NCBI RefSeq assembly: GCF_030717845.1
Contig: NZ_JAUZVZ010000007.1
Span: 101,693 to 165,692 of the forward strand
Reading direction: 5' to 3'
Origin: Alkalimonas collagenimarina
Lineage (GTDB): Bacteria > Pseudomonadota > Gammaproteobacteria > Enterobacterales > Alteromonadaceae
Length of the DNA: 64,000 bases
Both the position numbers and the translations under genes were made by a program. The stretch's first letter is position 1; each line of letters begins with the position of its first letter. This document shows, one piece after another, positions 9,135 through 17,329 of the stretch. Below the pieces are notes generated by a model. It ran no database searches and was not told where the DNA came from. It worked only from the letters and a program-made list of their open reading frames with translations.

Positions 9135-9337
9135 TTATGCACAGGCATGCTGAGTTGGTTTAGAATTTATTTTTTTGTACTAGTCTGTTTATAAAAGACT
9201 TTATCCTGATCTATCTATTCTCTAGTCGTATAATAAAAAGTTATTTCCGGTATAAAGTTGCCTTATCTACAGTTTTATCCACAGAGCCTGTGAAAAAGTT
9301 CACATGGCTAGCGCTAGGGTATGTTTTTTGTGGATAA
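9135..9337. promoter_or_regulatory. DnaA-box cluster between mutH and rppH (DARS2-like)
   Basis: I read five DnaA-box-like nonamers in 203 bases. TTATGCACA (9135-9143), TTATCTACA (9263-9271, one mismatch) and a perfect TTATCCACA (9275-9283) are on the + strand. TTTTTCACA (9289-9297) and a second perfect TTATCCACA (9329-9337) are on the - strand. The perfect + box and the following - box face each other across 5 bases. The stretch between is A+T-rich and contains the palindrome CTAGCGCTAG at about 9307-9316. From memory, the DnaA-reactivating sequence DARS2 of E. coli lies in the same mutH-side gap, so a conserved DARS is the best reading. A titration site or DnaA control of rppH or mutH are alternatives. 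Confidence 0.65.
9289..9304. promoter_or_regulatory. Perfect CRP-type palindrome
   Basis: TGTGA (9289-9293), six bases, then TCACA (9300-9304) match the core CRP consensus exactly; the symmetry extends to TGTGAA/TTCACA. It overlaps the - strand DnaA-like box at 9289-9297, so the two proteins would compete. It also sits about 130 bases before the rppH start and could serve that promoter. Confidence 0.55.
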
Positions 9338-9432
9338 GTATTGGGGGTTGTACAAAAAATACCGTTTGCCGTTCTCAACACTTTGTGAAAGAATCTTTGA
9401 TATAGCTAAAGTAATACAAGCTCGAGGTTTAT

Positions 9433-9936
9433 GTGATTGATGCCGAAGGTTTTCGGGCCAATGTCGGCATAGTGATTTGTAATCACCAGGGACAGGTGTT
9501 TTGGGCAAGACGTTATGGACAGCATTCGTGGCAATATCCACAAGGTGGCATTGATCAGGGTGAAACTCCTGAGCAGGCAATGTATCGGGAGCTCAATGAA
9601 GAAGTAGGGCTGCGGCCAGAGGATGTGGAAGTTCTCGCCGTAACCAAGCATTGGCTGCGTTACCGGTTACCAAAGCGTCTGATCAGACGCGATAGCAACC
9701 CTGTGTGTATTGGACAAAAGCAAAAGTGGTTTTTACTGCGTTTAACTTGTCGGGATGACGAGGTGGATCTGGCGAAGACTGCTCACCCGGAGTTTGATGG
9801 TTGGCGTTGGGTAAGTTATTGGTACCCCGTACGCCAGGTGGTTGCTTTTAAACGCGATGTGTATCGTAAAGTCATGAAGGAATTTGCTCCGGTCGCTTTG
9901 CCATTTCCCCGTAAGACAACAAAAAATAAAGGGTAA
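9433..9936 (+). CDS. rppH: RNA pyrophosphohydrolase RppH
   Basis: The 167-residue Nudix hydrolase removes pyrophosphate from the 5' end of mRNA and so triggers RNase E decay. The Nudix box is complete at residues 38-60 ([20 protein letters not shown], then VGL). Family segments [25 protein letters not shown]-like and [19 protein letters not shown] are present. The start is GTG 9433, because the product then begins [12 protein letters not shown] like E. coli RppH. CGAGG at 9423-9427 is the binding site. An ATG two bases earlier (9431) reads ATG-TGA and overlaps the GTG. It is followed by ptsP after 17 bases, as in E. coli. Confidence 0.96.
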   Translation: MIDAEGFRANVGIVICNHQGQVFWARRYGQHSWQYPQGGIDQGETPEQAMYRELNEEVGLRPEDVEVLAVTKHWLRYRLPKRLIRRDSNPVCIGQKQKWFLLRLTCRDDEVDLAKTAHPEFDGWRWVSYWYPVRQVVAFKRDVYRKVMKEFAPVALPFPRKTTKNKG

Positions 9937-9953
9937 TTCTTAGTGGAAAAACC

Positions 9954-12218
9954 ATGGCCATGCTCAGTCAGCTAAGACGCATTGTACAGGATGTTGCCCA
10001 AGAGCCTGTGCTGAATCAAGCTCTGGCTGGCTTGGTGACGAATGTAAAACAGGCATTGCAGACAGAGTGTTGTTCTGTTTATCTGGCGGATTACGATCAA
10101 CAGCACTTTATGTTGATGGCAACAGATGGTCTGAACCCAGATGCAATTGGTGTGGTGGCTATTGGTTTTTCTGAGGGGTTAATTGGTTGGGTCGGGCAAA
10201 GAGAAGAGCCAATTAACCTCGCTGCAGCGCACAAACATCCCCGTTTTAAAGTATCTCCTGAAGTCAGTGAAGATCGCTTTTCAGCCTTTTTAGGTTGTCC
10301 TATTATTCATCATCGTAAAGTGCTTGGCGTACTTACTATCCAGCAAGGCACTCAGCGAGTATTCAGTGAAGATGAAGAATCTTTTCTGGTCACTCTCGGG
10401 GCGCAACTCGCCTCTGTCCTTGCTAACGCGGAGCTTCGACAAGCTGCCAGTCAAGGCACTGGCCCCAACCGACGCTCCAGCCAGCTTAATGGTTTACCCG
10501 GTGCACCTGGCATCGCCATTGGCGAAGCCTATGTGCAGCATCCTGCCAGTGATTTTAACGCCGTATCCTTGCAGCGCTCGGAAGAGCCAGAAAAAGAACT
10601 ATCGCGTTTTTATCGAGCCGTAAAAATTACCAAGGCTGAATTTAAGCGTTTATCGGAGCGAATGGCCGATCATTTGTCTGCTGATGCATTGGCTATTTTT
10701 GATGTCTATCAGCAATTGCTCGACGCGGCTAGTTTAGGGCAAGAAATCGAGCAGCAAATAGCGGATGGCTGGTGTGCTAAAAGTGCTTTAAAACGAGTGG
10801 TTGAAAAGTTTGCTCGTCAGTTTGATGATATGGATGACCCTTATCTGCGCGAGCGAGGCGCGGATATTCGTGATTTAGGTGAACGTGTCCTAACACATCT
10901 GCTCGATACCGAAAAGCGGCTGCATAAGTTGCCAGAGCACGTGGTATTGGTCGCTGAAAATGTCACCGCTACGATGTTAGCGGAAGTGCCGCGCCAGCAG
11001 TTGGTTGCCATTGTGTCGTTAAAAGGCTCTGTCAACTCGCATGCGGCCATTATGGCTCGCGCTTTAGGTGTACCCGCTGTGATGGGGGTGGAAGGCTTAT
11101 CGTTGATGCAGTGGCAAGGGCAGCGGTTGATTGTTGATGGCTATCAAGGCCATATTTTGATAGCACCTGCTGAAGCTATTTATACAGAGTACCAACAGCT
11201 GATTAGTGAAGATGCCGCTTTGTCTGCTCACTATCAAAAAGAGATAGATTTACCAGCGGAAACATCATGCGGGCATCGTTATTCACTGATGATTAATGCC
11301 GGTCTGGCGATTGATCCAGAACACAGCAATAAAAACTCATGCGATGGAGTCGGGCTGTACCGAACCGAGTTTCCGTTCATTATTCGTAATCAATTTCCTA
11401 CCGAGCAAGAGCAGGTCGATTTATACCGGGTCATGTTGGAAGCTTATCCGGACAAACCAGTGGTGATGAGGACTCTGGATGTTGGCGGTGATAAACCGCT
11501 GCCCTATTTTGCTATTGTGGAAGAGAACCCATTCTTGGGTTGGCGCGGTATTCGTTTGACTTTGGATCACCCGGAGATATTTTTGGTGCAGATCCGAGCC
11601 ATGCTAAAAGCCAATATGAATACCGGCAATCTGCATATTTTATTGCCGATGATTTCCGAGTTGCCTGAGGTTGACGAGTCACTGCGCTTGATTAAACAGG
11701 CATGCTTTGAAGTGGGTGATGAACTGGGTACCGCATTGCAGCGACCTAAAGTTGGTGTGATGATCGAAGTGCCTTCTATCATGTATCAATTGAATGAGCT
11801 GGCTAGCCGGGTCGATTTTTGTTCTGTGGGAACCAACGATCTGACGCAGTACCTGCTCGCGGTGGATAGGAATAACCCTCGGGTTGCTTCATTGTATGAC
11901 GCTATGCATCCTTCGGTATTGCGAGCGCTGCATCAAATGGGGCAGCAGGTTCAAGCCTTGCAATTTCCTACCAGTATTTGTGGTGAGTTAGCAGGCGAGC
12001 CTGCTGGCGTTTTATTGTTAGCTGCCATGGGGTTTGACTCGTTCAGTATGAACAGTAGCCAGTTAGCCAAAATAAAATGGCTGATACGTCGGGTTGAGCG
12101 TGAAGAATTACAATCGGTCTTGATGGATGCACTTCAATGTGACTCACCAAAAGCAGTTCGTGTCAGAGTCCATCGTTTTTTGGAACAAAAATCATTAACT
12201 GCCCAGTTGCGTTCTTAA
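9954..12218 (+). CDS. ptsP: PTS enzyme I-Ntr (PEP-protein phosphotransferase PtsP)
   Basis: The 754-residue protein has an N-terminal GAF domain (about 1-165; VYLADYDQQHFMLMATDGL, AFLGCPIIHHRKVLGVL) and a full enzyme I body. It takes phosphate from PEP onto His in NSHAAIMARALGVPAVMG (about residue 361-363) and passes it to NPr in the nitrogen PTS. The PEP-binding barrel is seen in GVGLYRTEFPF, VMRTLDVGGDKPLPYF and SVGTNDLTQYLLAVDRNN, with the catalytic Cys in SICGELAG. ATG 9954 and ATG 9960 are both possible starts; E. coli PtsP aligns with the second. It lies in an operon-like run after rppH. Confidence 0.96.
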   Translation: MAMLSQLRRIVQDVAQEPVLNQALAGLVTNVKQALQTECCSVYLADYDQQHFMLMATDGLNPDAIGVVAIGFSEGLIGWVGQREEPINLAAAHKHPRFKVSPEVSEDRFSAFLGCPIIHHRKVLGVLTIQQGTQRVFSEDEESFLVTLGAQLASVLANAELRQAASQGTGPNRRSSQLNGLPGAPGIAIGEAYVQHPASDFNAVSLQRSEEPEKELSRFYRAVKITKAEFKRLSERMADHLSADALAIFDVYQQLLDAASLGQEIEQQIADGWCAKSALKRVVEKFARQFDDMDDPYLRERGADIRDLGERVLTHLLDTEKRLHKLPEHVVLVAENVTATMLAEVPRQQLVAIVSLKGSVNSHAAIMARALGVPAVMGVEGLSLMQWQGQRLIVDGYQGHILIAPAEAIYTEYQQLISEDAALSAHYQKEIDLPAETSCGHRYSLMINAGLAIDPEHSNKNSCDGVGLYRTEFPFIIRNQFPTEQEQVDLYRVMLEAYPDKPVVMRTLDVGGDKPLPYFAIVEENPFLGWRGIRLTLDHPEIFLVQIRAMLKANMNTGNLHILLPMISELPEVDESLRLIKQACFEVGDELGTALQRPKVGVMIEVPSIMYQLNELASRVDFCSVGTNDLTQYLLAVDRNNPRVASLYDAMHPSVLRALHQMGQQVQALQFPTSICGELAGEPAGVLLLAAMGFDSFSMNSSQLAKIKWLIRRVEREELQSVLMDALQCDSPKAVRVRVHRFLEQKSLTAQLRS

Positions 12219-12291
12219 TCGCGGTTCAGGCTACTTGAGACTGCAGATAATCTGATACACTATCAATTCATGTCACGAAGGAATTTCTTTT

Positions 12292-13086
12292 TTGCTCACT
12301 ATAATTTTCATTTCCATTCTGATGGGTGCTGTAGTTGGCTTATTGGCCGGTTTACTCGGGATTGGTGGTGGCCTGATTGTGGTACCTATATTGGTGATAC
12401 TGTTGCCTGCTTACGGTATTGTCGCTCCTGAGCATGCCATGCTGGTGGCGATAGCGACGTCGCTTGGTTCCATCATGATCACGGCGACTTCATCCATTCG
12501 AGCGCATCATAAATGGGGTAATATTCCTTGGCCATTGGCCAGCCGAATTATGCTGGGTGCGTCTATTGGCGCTTGGTGTGTAGGCTATTTGGCTCATCTG
12601 GTCGATGGGGTCTGGTTGCAGCGTATCTTTGCGGTAGCTGTCACTTTAATCGCCTTGCGAATGCTTGGCTCTCGCTCTGTTATTGGTAAGCGTGCTTTGC
12701 CCGGAAATGCAGTCGTGGTGTGGGTGTCTGGTGTACTGGGGGGCTTAGCTAGTTTACTCGGCATTGGTGGCGGCGCTTTATTTGTCCCAGTGCTGAATTA
12801 TTATTCAGTTGATATGAAACGAGCTATTGGCTGTGCTGCTGCAAGTGGTGTAGCGATTGCTGTGTTTGGTACCTTAGGCTATGTCATCGCTGGCTGGCAA
12901 AGCTATCAGCTTAGTGATGGCTTTCTTGGCTTTATTTATTTACCAGCCATGTTTGGTATTATTGTGACTTCTGTATTTACAGCGCCTATCGGTGCACGTT
13001 TAACCCAGCAGTTACCGGTGTTAAAGATTAAACGCTTTTTCGGCGTGTTTTTAATGGCGGTGGCGTTGCGCATGTTTTTTGCCTGA
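12292..13086 (+). CDS. TauE/SafE-family (TSUP) membrane permease
   Basis: The 264-residue protein is almost entirely hydrophobic with about eight membrane segments in two homologous halves. Each half carries the family's Gly-rich signature ([18 protein letters not shown] near residue 22 and [19 protein letters not shown] near 160). TSUP proteins export or import sulfite, sulfoacetate and related anions; the substrate here is unknown. The start is TTG 12292 with AAGGA about nine bases upstream. It sits between ptsP and lgt; its 3' end is about 20 bases before the lgt start. Confidence 0.87.
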   Translation: MLTIIFISILMGAVVGLLAGLLGIGGGLIVVPILVILLPAYGIVAPEHAMLVAIATSLGSIMITATSSIRAHHKWGNIPWPLASRIMLGASIGAWCVGYLAHLVDGVWLQRIFAVAVTLIALRMLGSRSVIGKRALPGNAVVVWVSGVLGGLASLLGIGGGALFVPVLNYYSVDMKRAIGCAAASGVAIAVFGTLGYVIAGWQSYQLSDGFLGFIYLPAMFGIIVTSVFTAPIGARLTQQLPVLKIKRFFGVFLMAVALRMFFA

Positions 13087-13105
13087 CAAATCAATAGGGA
13101 TCAGT

Positions 13106-13951
13106 ATGTCTAAAGGTTATCTGGATTTTCCGGCCATCGATCCGGTGGCGATATCCATCGGGCCGATTGCGGTGCATTGGTATGGTTTGATGTATTTGCT
13201 CGCTTTTGCCATCGCTTGGTGGTTGGCCAACCGCGAAGCAGCTCGACCCAATTCCGGTTGGACTAAGCAGCAGGTCAGTGACTTATTATTTTATGGATTT
13301 TTAGGGGTGATATTGGGCGGGCGAATAGGCTATGTCTTATTCTATCAGTTCGATACCTTTGTATCAGATCCTTTATACCTGGTGAAAATTTGGACCGGCG
13401 GCATGTCGTTTCATGGCGGTTTACTTGGTGTGCTGGTGACGATGGCCTGGTTTGCTCGTCGCTACAACAAAGATTATTTAAGCTTAGGCGATTTTGCTGC
13501 ACCATTGATCCCACTTGGGCTTGCTGCTGGTCGGGTTGGCAACTTTATCAATGCCGAGTTGTGGGGGCGCGTGACGGATGTGCCATGGGCCGTGATGTTT
13601 CCCAACGCAGGCTTGTATCCACGACACCCATCACAGCTCTATCATGTCGCTTTAGAAGGGATCTTGCTCTTTATCATCATTCTATTCGTGCGTCGTTTTA
13701 ATCCACCCAAAGGTACCCTGGGCGGTGTTTTTCTACTGGGTTACGGCATGGCTCGATTTACCGTGGAGTTTTTCCGGGAACCAGATGCGCACCTTGGCGT
13801 GTTATCGCTGGGAATGACCATGGGACAATGGCTCTGTTTGCCGATGATCGCCGGTGGAATAGGGGTGATTATTTATAGTTTTCGCACCGCTCAAACGAAA
13901 GTGAAGCACAGTAGCAAAAACAGTAATAAGCATAGTAAGGGGTCGGCATGA
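13106..13951 (+). CDS. lgt: Prolipoprotein diacylglyceryl transferase
   Basis: This integral membrane enzyme moves diacylglycerol from phosphatidylglycerol to the lipobox Cys of prolipoproteins. I chose ATG 13106 (AGGGA about six bases upstream) over a TTG at 13079, because [19 protein letters not shown] then aligns with the known N-terminus; this gives 281 residues. Signatures include [34 protein letters not shown] and the Lgt motif [21 protein letters not shown] and [11 protein letters not shown] are also present. The last four bases overlap the thyA start (ATGA), which indicates coupling. Confidence 0.97.
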   Translation: MSKGYLDFPAIDPVAISIGPIAVHWYGLMYLLAFAIAWWLANREAARPNSGWTKQQVSDLLFYGFLGVILGGRIGYVLFYQFDTFVSDPLYLVKIWTGGMSFHGGLLGVLVTMAWFARRYNKDYLSLGDFAAPLIPLGLAAGRVGNFINAELWGRVTDVPWAVMFPNAGLYPRHPSQLYHVALEGILLFIIILFVRRFNPPKGTLGGVFLLGYGMARFTVEFFREPDAHLGVLSLGMTMGQWLCLPMIAGGIGVIIYSFRTAQTKVKHSSKNSNKHSKGSA

Positions 13952-14799
13952 AGCAGTATTTGGCACTCTGCCAGCGTATTATCGAGCAAGGACACTGGGT
14001 TGAAAATAAACGAACAGGCAAACGCTGCCTGACGGTGATTAATGCCGACTTGGAATATCAGGTCGCTGCCAATGAGTTTCCGCTGATCACTACCCGTAAA
14101 AGTTACTGGAAATCGGCCATTGCCGAATTGCTGGGCTATATCCGTGGTTACAGCAATGCTGCAGATTTTCGAGCCTTGGGCACCAAGACCTGGGATGCCA
14201 ATGCCAATGACAACACCGATTGGTTAGCCAGCCCGCATCGCAAAGGGCCCGATGACATGGGGCGGGTTTATGGCGTGCAGGGTCGGGCATGGTCAAAGCC
14301 CGATGGTGGCGTGTTGGACCAACTGCAAAAAGTAGTGGATGATTTACAGCAAGGCATTGATGATAGAGGTGAAATCATCAGCTTCTATAACCCGGGTGAA
14401 TTCCATATGGGCTGCTTACGGCCCTGCATGCATACCCATAATTTTTCCCTACTGGGTGATACCTTGTATCTGACCAGTTATCAAAGGTCGTGTGATGTAC
14501 CGCTCGGCTTAAACTTCAACCAGGTGCAGGTGTTTACCTTTTTAGCACTGATGGCGCAAATCACCGGCCATAAAGCTGGTGTGGCTTACCATAAAATTGT
14601 CAATGCCCACATCTATGAAGATCAGTTGGAGCTGATGCGTGATGTGCAGTTAAAGCGCAGCCCCTTTCCCTCACCAAAATTGCTGATCAACCCAGAGATC
14701 AAAAGTCTGAAAGATTTAGAGACCTGGGTCACCATGGATGATTTTACGGTCGAAGGCTATCAACATCATGAAGCCATTCAGTATCCATTTTCGGTCTGA
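13948..14799 (+). CDS. thyA: Thymidylate synthase
   Basis: The enzyme methylates dUMP to dTMP with methylenetetrahydrofolate. At 283 residues it is longer than the 264-residue E. coli form and matches the variant known from Vibrio and Shewanella: [20 protein letters not shown] at the start, [17 protein letters not shown], and the catalytic Cys at about residue 160 in [27 protein letters not shown] binds the phosphate. [18 protein letters not shown] near the end is strongly conserved. It overlaps lgt by four bases and ends the conserved rppH-ptsP-lgt-thyA block. Confidence 0.97.
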   Translation: MKQYLALCQRIIEQGHWVENKRTGKRCLTVINADLEYQVAANEFPLITTRKSYWKSAIAELLGYIRGYSNAADFRALGTKTWDANANDNTDWLASPHRKGPDDMGRVYGVQGRAWSKPDGGVLDQLQKVVDDLQQGIDDRGEIISFYNPGEFHMGCLRPCMHTHNFSLLGDTLYLTSYQRSCDVPLGLNFNQVQVFTFLALMAQITGHKAGVAYHKIVNAHIYEDQLELMRDVQLKRSPFPSPKLLINPEIKSLKDLETWVTMDDFTVEGYQHHEAIQYPFSV

Positions 14800-14829
14800 G
14801 CCGACGGGGTAAGGGCTGACAGTAGTGAT

Positions 14830-14846
14830 ATGGCACCGTTCTTGAA
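14830..14846 (+). promoter_or_regulatory. Degenerate sigma-54-type element before the flgO triplet
   Basis: ATGGCACCGTTCTTGAA has a full TGGCAC -24 box and the correct 12-base distance to the -12 box, but that box reads TTGAA rather than TTGCA. It lies about 40 bases before the first FlgO-family start. Other flagellar genes in this window have better sigma-54 elements, so this one is a weaker but meaningful candidate. Confidence 0.35.
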
Positions 14847-14887
14847 TAGTACAGTGCATTATCAAAACAACTGATGGATGCAAAACC

Positions 14888-15472
14888 ATGAAAAAATGGT
14901 ATTTAATCCTTTGTCTGGTCGGCATGACTGCGTGTAGTCAATTGGCGCCAAGGCAAGAAGCTGCCGAGGTCGAGGCAAAACCACGCCTTGATCCTGTGCT
15001 TTTTTATACTGAGCGGTTGGCAGAGCAGCTATTTACTGGCTTACCACCATTGCCTCAGGGCCGGGTTACAGCTGTCACCTTTACCGATAGTGAAACCTTG
15101 CGACCCGATGCAGCCAATGTGCGGATGCGACATCTAGGCTTGCAGCTGCAAGAAAGTATGCTGACGGTGGCCAGTCAGCTGGGTTACGACGTATCTGAGT
15201 TCAGAGCCGGGCAGGGGATCCAGTTGCATGCGCATCACGATGCCTTGCTAACACGAGATGTATCTCAACTGGCAGCAGAGCAATCCATTCGCTATGTCAT
15301 CACGGGTACCTTATCGCAGCATGAAGATTTTACTATAGTTAATGCGCGACTGGTCGATACAGAATCTAACCGGGTGATCGCAGCAGCGGCTGATCAGATC
15401 CCCTCGGCAGTCATAGGCTCTGCCGAGCAGGTGCAACTTCGACAACAAATGATTTATCGCAACTCACAGTAA
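14888..15472 (+). CDS. FlgO-family lipoprotein, copy 1
   Basis: The 194-residue protein has a lipoprotein signal peptide ending MTACS (Cys at residue 16). Residues about 40-185 show the FlgO pattern: RVTAVTFTDSETLRPD, a helix with LGLQLQESMLTVASQLG, LLTRDVSQLAAEQSIRYVIT, and VNARLVDTESNRVIAAAADQ. FlgO proteins are outer-membrane components associated with the H-ring of sheathed or sodium-driven polar flagella. This is the most divergent of three tandem copies: the strand corresponding to NPLGNQLSE in copy 3 is extended. The following copy starts 17 bases downstream. Confidence 0.78.
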   Translation: MKKWYLILCLVGMTACSQLAPRQEAAEVEAKPRLDPVLFYTERLAEQLFTGLPPLPQGRVTAVTFTDSETLRPDAANVRMRHLGLQLQESMLTVASQLGYDVSEFRAGQGIQLHAHHDALLTRDVSQLAAEQSIRYVITGTLSQHEDFTIVNARLVDTESNRVIAAAADQIPSAVIGSAEQVQLRQQMIYRNSQ

Positions 15473-15489
15473 TTTCAGCGGGGGATTCT

Positions 15490-16191
15490 ATGCACAAAAT
15501 AATCGTAGTGGGGTTAGCAGTATTACTGCTTGCCGGTTGTGCATCGCAACAAAAATGGCAGGATTACCGTGAGCGCGAGCTAAAAGCGGTTGCCACAGAG
15601 CCCGCTTTGTCTGATGACGTGAGTTATTACCATACCTTACGCGATGAACAAGCCAGCTATACCAGCAATCGCATTGCTAGTGCCAAACTGCAGCAACGCT
15701 ATCAGGGAAGCCATCAGGCACATTTGAATCATTACGTGCAAGCGATGATGCATGACTTGGTGGCCGTGATGGACCCACAGTTTGCGGATTCAGTATTTGC
15801 GGTAACCAGCTTTGTTTATCTGGATGGCGGCTATGACGATGCGGATTTATTAGGCAATCAGTTGGCAGAAAGCTTTATGCACGAAGTGCATCAGTTTGGC
15901 TTGATGCTGATCGACTTTAAAACCACCGATTTTATTCGGGTCACTCCGTCAGGAGACTTCGTGTTTAGCCGAGATTTTCTTGAGCTTCGCGAAGAGCAAC
16001 CTATCGAATATGTCCTGGGTGGAACCTTGGTACGCCACCAATCGGGCGTCATGGTCAATGCTCGCTTGGTTGGTATTGACTCCAAACGGATTCTTGCATC
16101 GGCGCAAGGTTTTATTCCGCAACCGGTGATTGCCGCACTGCAGCCTTCACAGCGCTCCCAGCGTATTTTATTGAAGCAGGGAGCTGAGTAA
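15490..16191 (+). CDS. FlgO-family lipoprotein, copy 2
   Basis: The 233-residue protein begins with a lipoprotein signal peptide (LLLAGC, Cys at 17) and a charged linker of about 65 residues. The FlgO domain follows (about 90-220): VFAVTSFVYLDGGYDDADLL, GNQLAESFMHEVHQFGLMLI, FVFSRDFLEL, and VNARLVGIDSKRILASAQGF. A GGGGG stretch serves as the ribosome binding site. Its TAA stop overlaps the next ATG (TAATG), which indicates translational coupling with copy 3. I am confident of the family; which of the three copies acts as the true FlgO is not evident. Confidence 0.8.
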   Translation: MHKIIVVGLAVLLLAGCASQQKWQDYRERELKAVATEPALSDDVSYYHTLRDEQASYTSNRIASAKLQQRYQGSHQAHLNHYVQAMMHDLVAVMDPQFADSVFAVTSFVYLDGGYDDADLLGNQLAESFMHEVHQFGLMLIDFKTTDFIRVTPSGDFVFSRDFLELREEQPIEYVLGGTLVRHQSGVMVNARLVGIDSKRILASAQGFIPQPVIAALQPSQRSQRILLKQGAE

Positions 16192-16841
16192 TGCGCTGGG
16201 CTTGGTTGTTCGTACTGGCTAGCTTTCTCGTCGGCTGTAGTCAGTTTCCTTTTTGCTCTGAGTGTCAGCAAGCAACCACAGTAGCTGAAGTGAAAAGTGA
16301 ACCTGTTGATGAGCCTTGGTATCGTGTACCACCACCCAGAGCTGCCGTTGCTGACGATCAGGGTGCAAACCGTGAGCAAGCGGCACTCAACCTGCCAGTA
16401 TGGCCACAAAACCAAAAGCGTTTGCAACACTATGCTGAACAACTCGCCTATCAATTGGCATCAACCGAAACGCTGCGAGGGCAACGCATTGTTATCAGCA
16501 GTTTTGTGGATTTAGATGAAGGCTTGAATCAAAGCAACCCCCTTGGCAATCAGTTATCAGAGATCCTGCGGACGGTGATGCCACAGTATGGCATGGTAGT
16601 GATTGAGCATAAGCTCACCAACGCCATTTGGGTTGGTCCACAGGGTGATTTTGCCATGTCACGTGATACCCGCTTGTTAGCCAACCAACTGGAGATGGAC
16701 GCAGTACTCACCGGAACCATGATAGCCACCGACAGAGGCATGGAAATCCACGCTCGTATTGTTGCGGTCGATAGCCAGCAAATCAGTGGCACTGCCTCCG
16801 GCTTTATTCCACATACTGTACTCAATCAAATTCGTCCTTAA
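16191..16841 (+). CDS. FlgO-family lipoprotein, copy 3
   Basis: The 216-residue protein has a lipobox FLVGC (Cys at 16) followed by three further Cys within the next dozen residues (FPFCSEC), which is unusual for the family. The FlgO domain at about 80-210 is the clearest of the three: QRIVISSFVDLDEGLNQSNP, LGNQLSEILRTVMPQYGMVV, FAMSRDTRLLANQLEMDAVL, and IHARIVAVDSQQISGTASGF. It closes the triplet; tRNA-Arg follows about 80 bases later. Confidence 0.83.
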   Translation: MRWAWLFVLASFLVGCSQFPFCSECQQATTVAEVKSEPVDEPWYRVPPPRAAVADDQGANREQAALNLPVWPQNQKRLQHYAEQLAYQLASTETLRGQRIVISSFVDLDEGLNQSNPLGNQLSEILRTVMPQYGMVVIEHKLTNAIWVGPQGDFAMSRDTRLLANQLEMDAVLTGTMIATDRGMEIHARIVAVDSQQISGTASGFIPHTVLNQIRP

Positions 16842-16921
16842 GGCTGTTGCGCGGTAAGCCGTTAACTTGTGCATCAGCTGCATTCCTATCAACCCAACAT
16901 TCTGTTAGAATTCAACGCCAT

Positions 16922-16996
16922 TGCCCTATAGTTAAATGGATATAACGGCCCCCTCCTAAGGGGCAGTTGCAGGTTCGATTCCTGCTGGGGCAGCCA
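16922..16996 (+). tRNA. tRNA-Arg, anticodon CCU
   Basis: The cloverleaf folds by eye. The acceptor strand TGCCCTA pairs with TGGGGCA (one T-G wobble). The D arm is GTTAAATGGATATAAC, the anticodon stem GCCCC/GGGGC encloses loop CTCCTAA (anticodon CCT), and the T arm is GCAGG-TTCGATT-CCTGC. The discriminator is G with an encoded CCA (16994-16996). The first pair is T1-A72 rather than G1-C72. The internal sequence closely resembles E. coli tRNA-Arg(CCU). A TAGAAT hexamer at 16906-16911 may be its -10 box. Confidence 0.93.
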
Positions 16997-17230
16997 TCTT
17001 GCACTTTCTTGTAACCTCCGCAAATCCCAAAGCTAATAATCTATATTCGTATTTATTCCGGTAGTTTGATTCCGTTAACTGAGCTGTTTGGATTTGAAAA
17101 CAGTAATGAACTACCGTCAAATACTAGTAGTCACCAATTATGATCTACAGCAAAAAGTGATCGTTATGACATGCTATTCGGGTGCGCTGCATTAGTAGTT
17201 AATCGTTACCACTTATGAATCAGTTTTTTA
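16997..17230. other. A+T-rich gap between tRNA-Arg and hipB
   Basis: I find no gene here. A spaced inverted repeat CGGTAGTT (about 17059) and AACTACCG (about 17111) is the only structure I notice. No second copy of the tRNA 3' end was seen within the next few kilobases, so integration at the tRNA is not supported by an att repeat. Confidence 0.4.
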
Positions 17231-17277
17231 TGAAGCTAAATATTCATTAAATAATAAAATATGAAAATATAGCTTCA
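17231..17277. promoter_or_regulatory. Long inverted repeat, likely HipB operator
   Basis: The arms TGAAGCTAAATATTCAT (17231-17247) and ATGAAAATATAGCTTCA (17261-17277) are inverted copies matching at 15 of 17 positions, separated by 13 A+T-rich bases. They lie 53 bases before the hipB start. HipB-type antitoxins repress their own operon through inverted repeats in this position. Confidence 0.6.
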
Positions 17278-17329
17278 CTTTTGGTTTGGGTGTATGATTA
17301 TGGAGTTGATAAATCAGCAGGTGTAAATC

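Noticed and set aside
9135-9337. Chromosomal replication origin oriC
   Set aside because: DnaA boxes are present, but no dnaA, dnaN, mnmG or mioC gene flanks the site and no 13-mer-like unwinding array is evident; a DARS-type element fits the synteny better.
15891-16454. 187-codon open frame antisense to the FlgO genes
   Set aside because: Lies wholly opposite two supported genes and has no recognisable domain.
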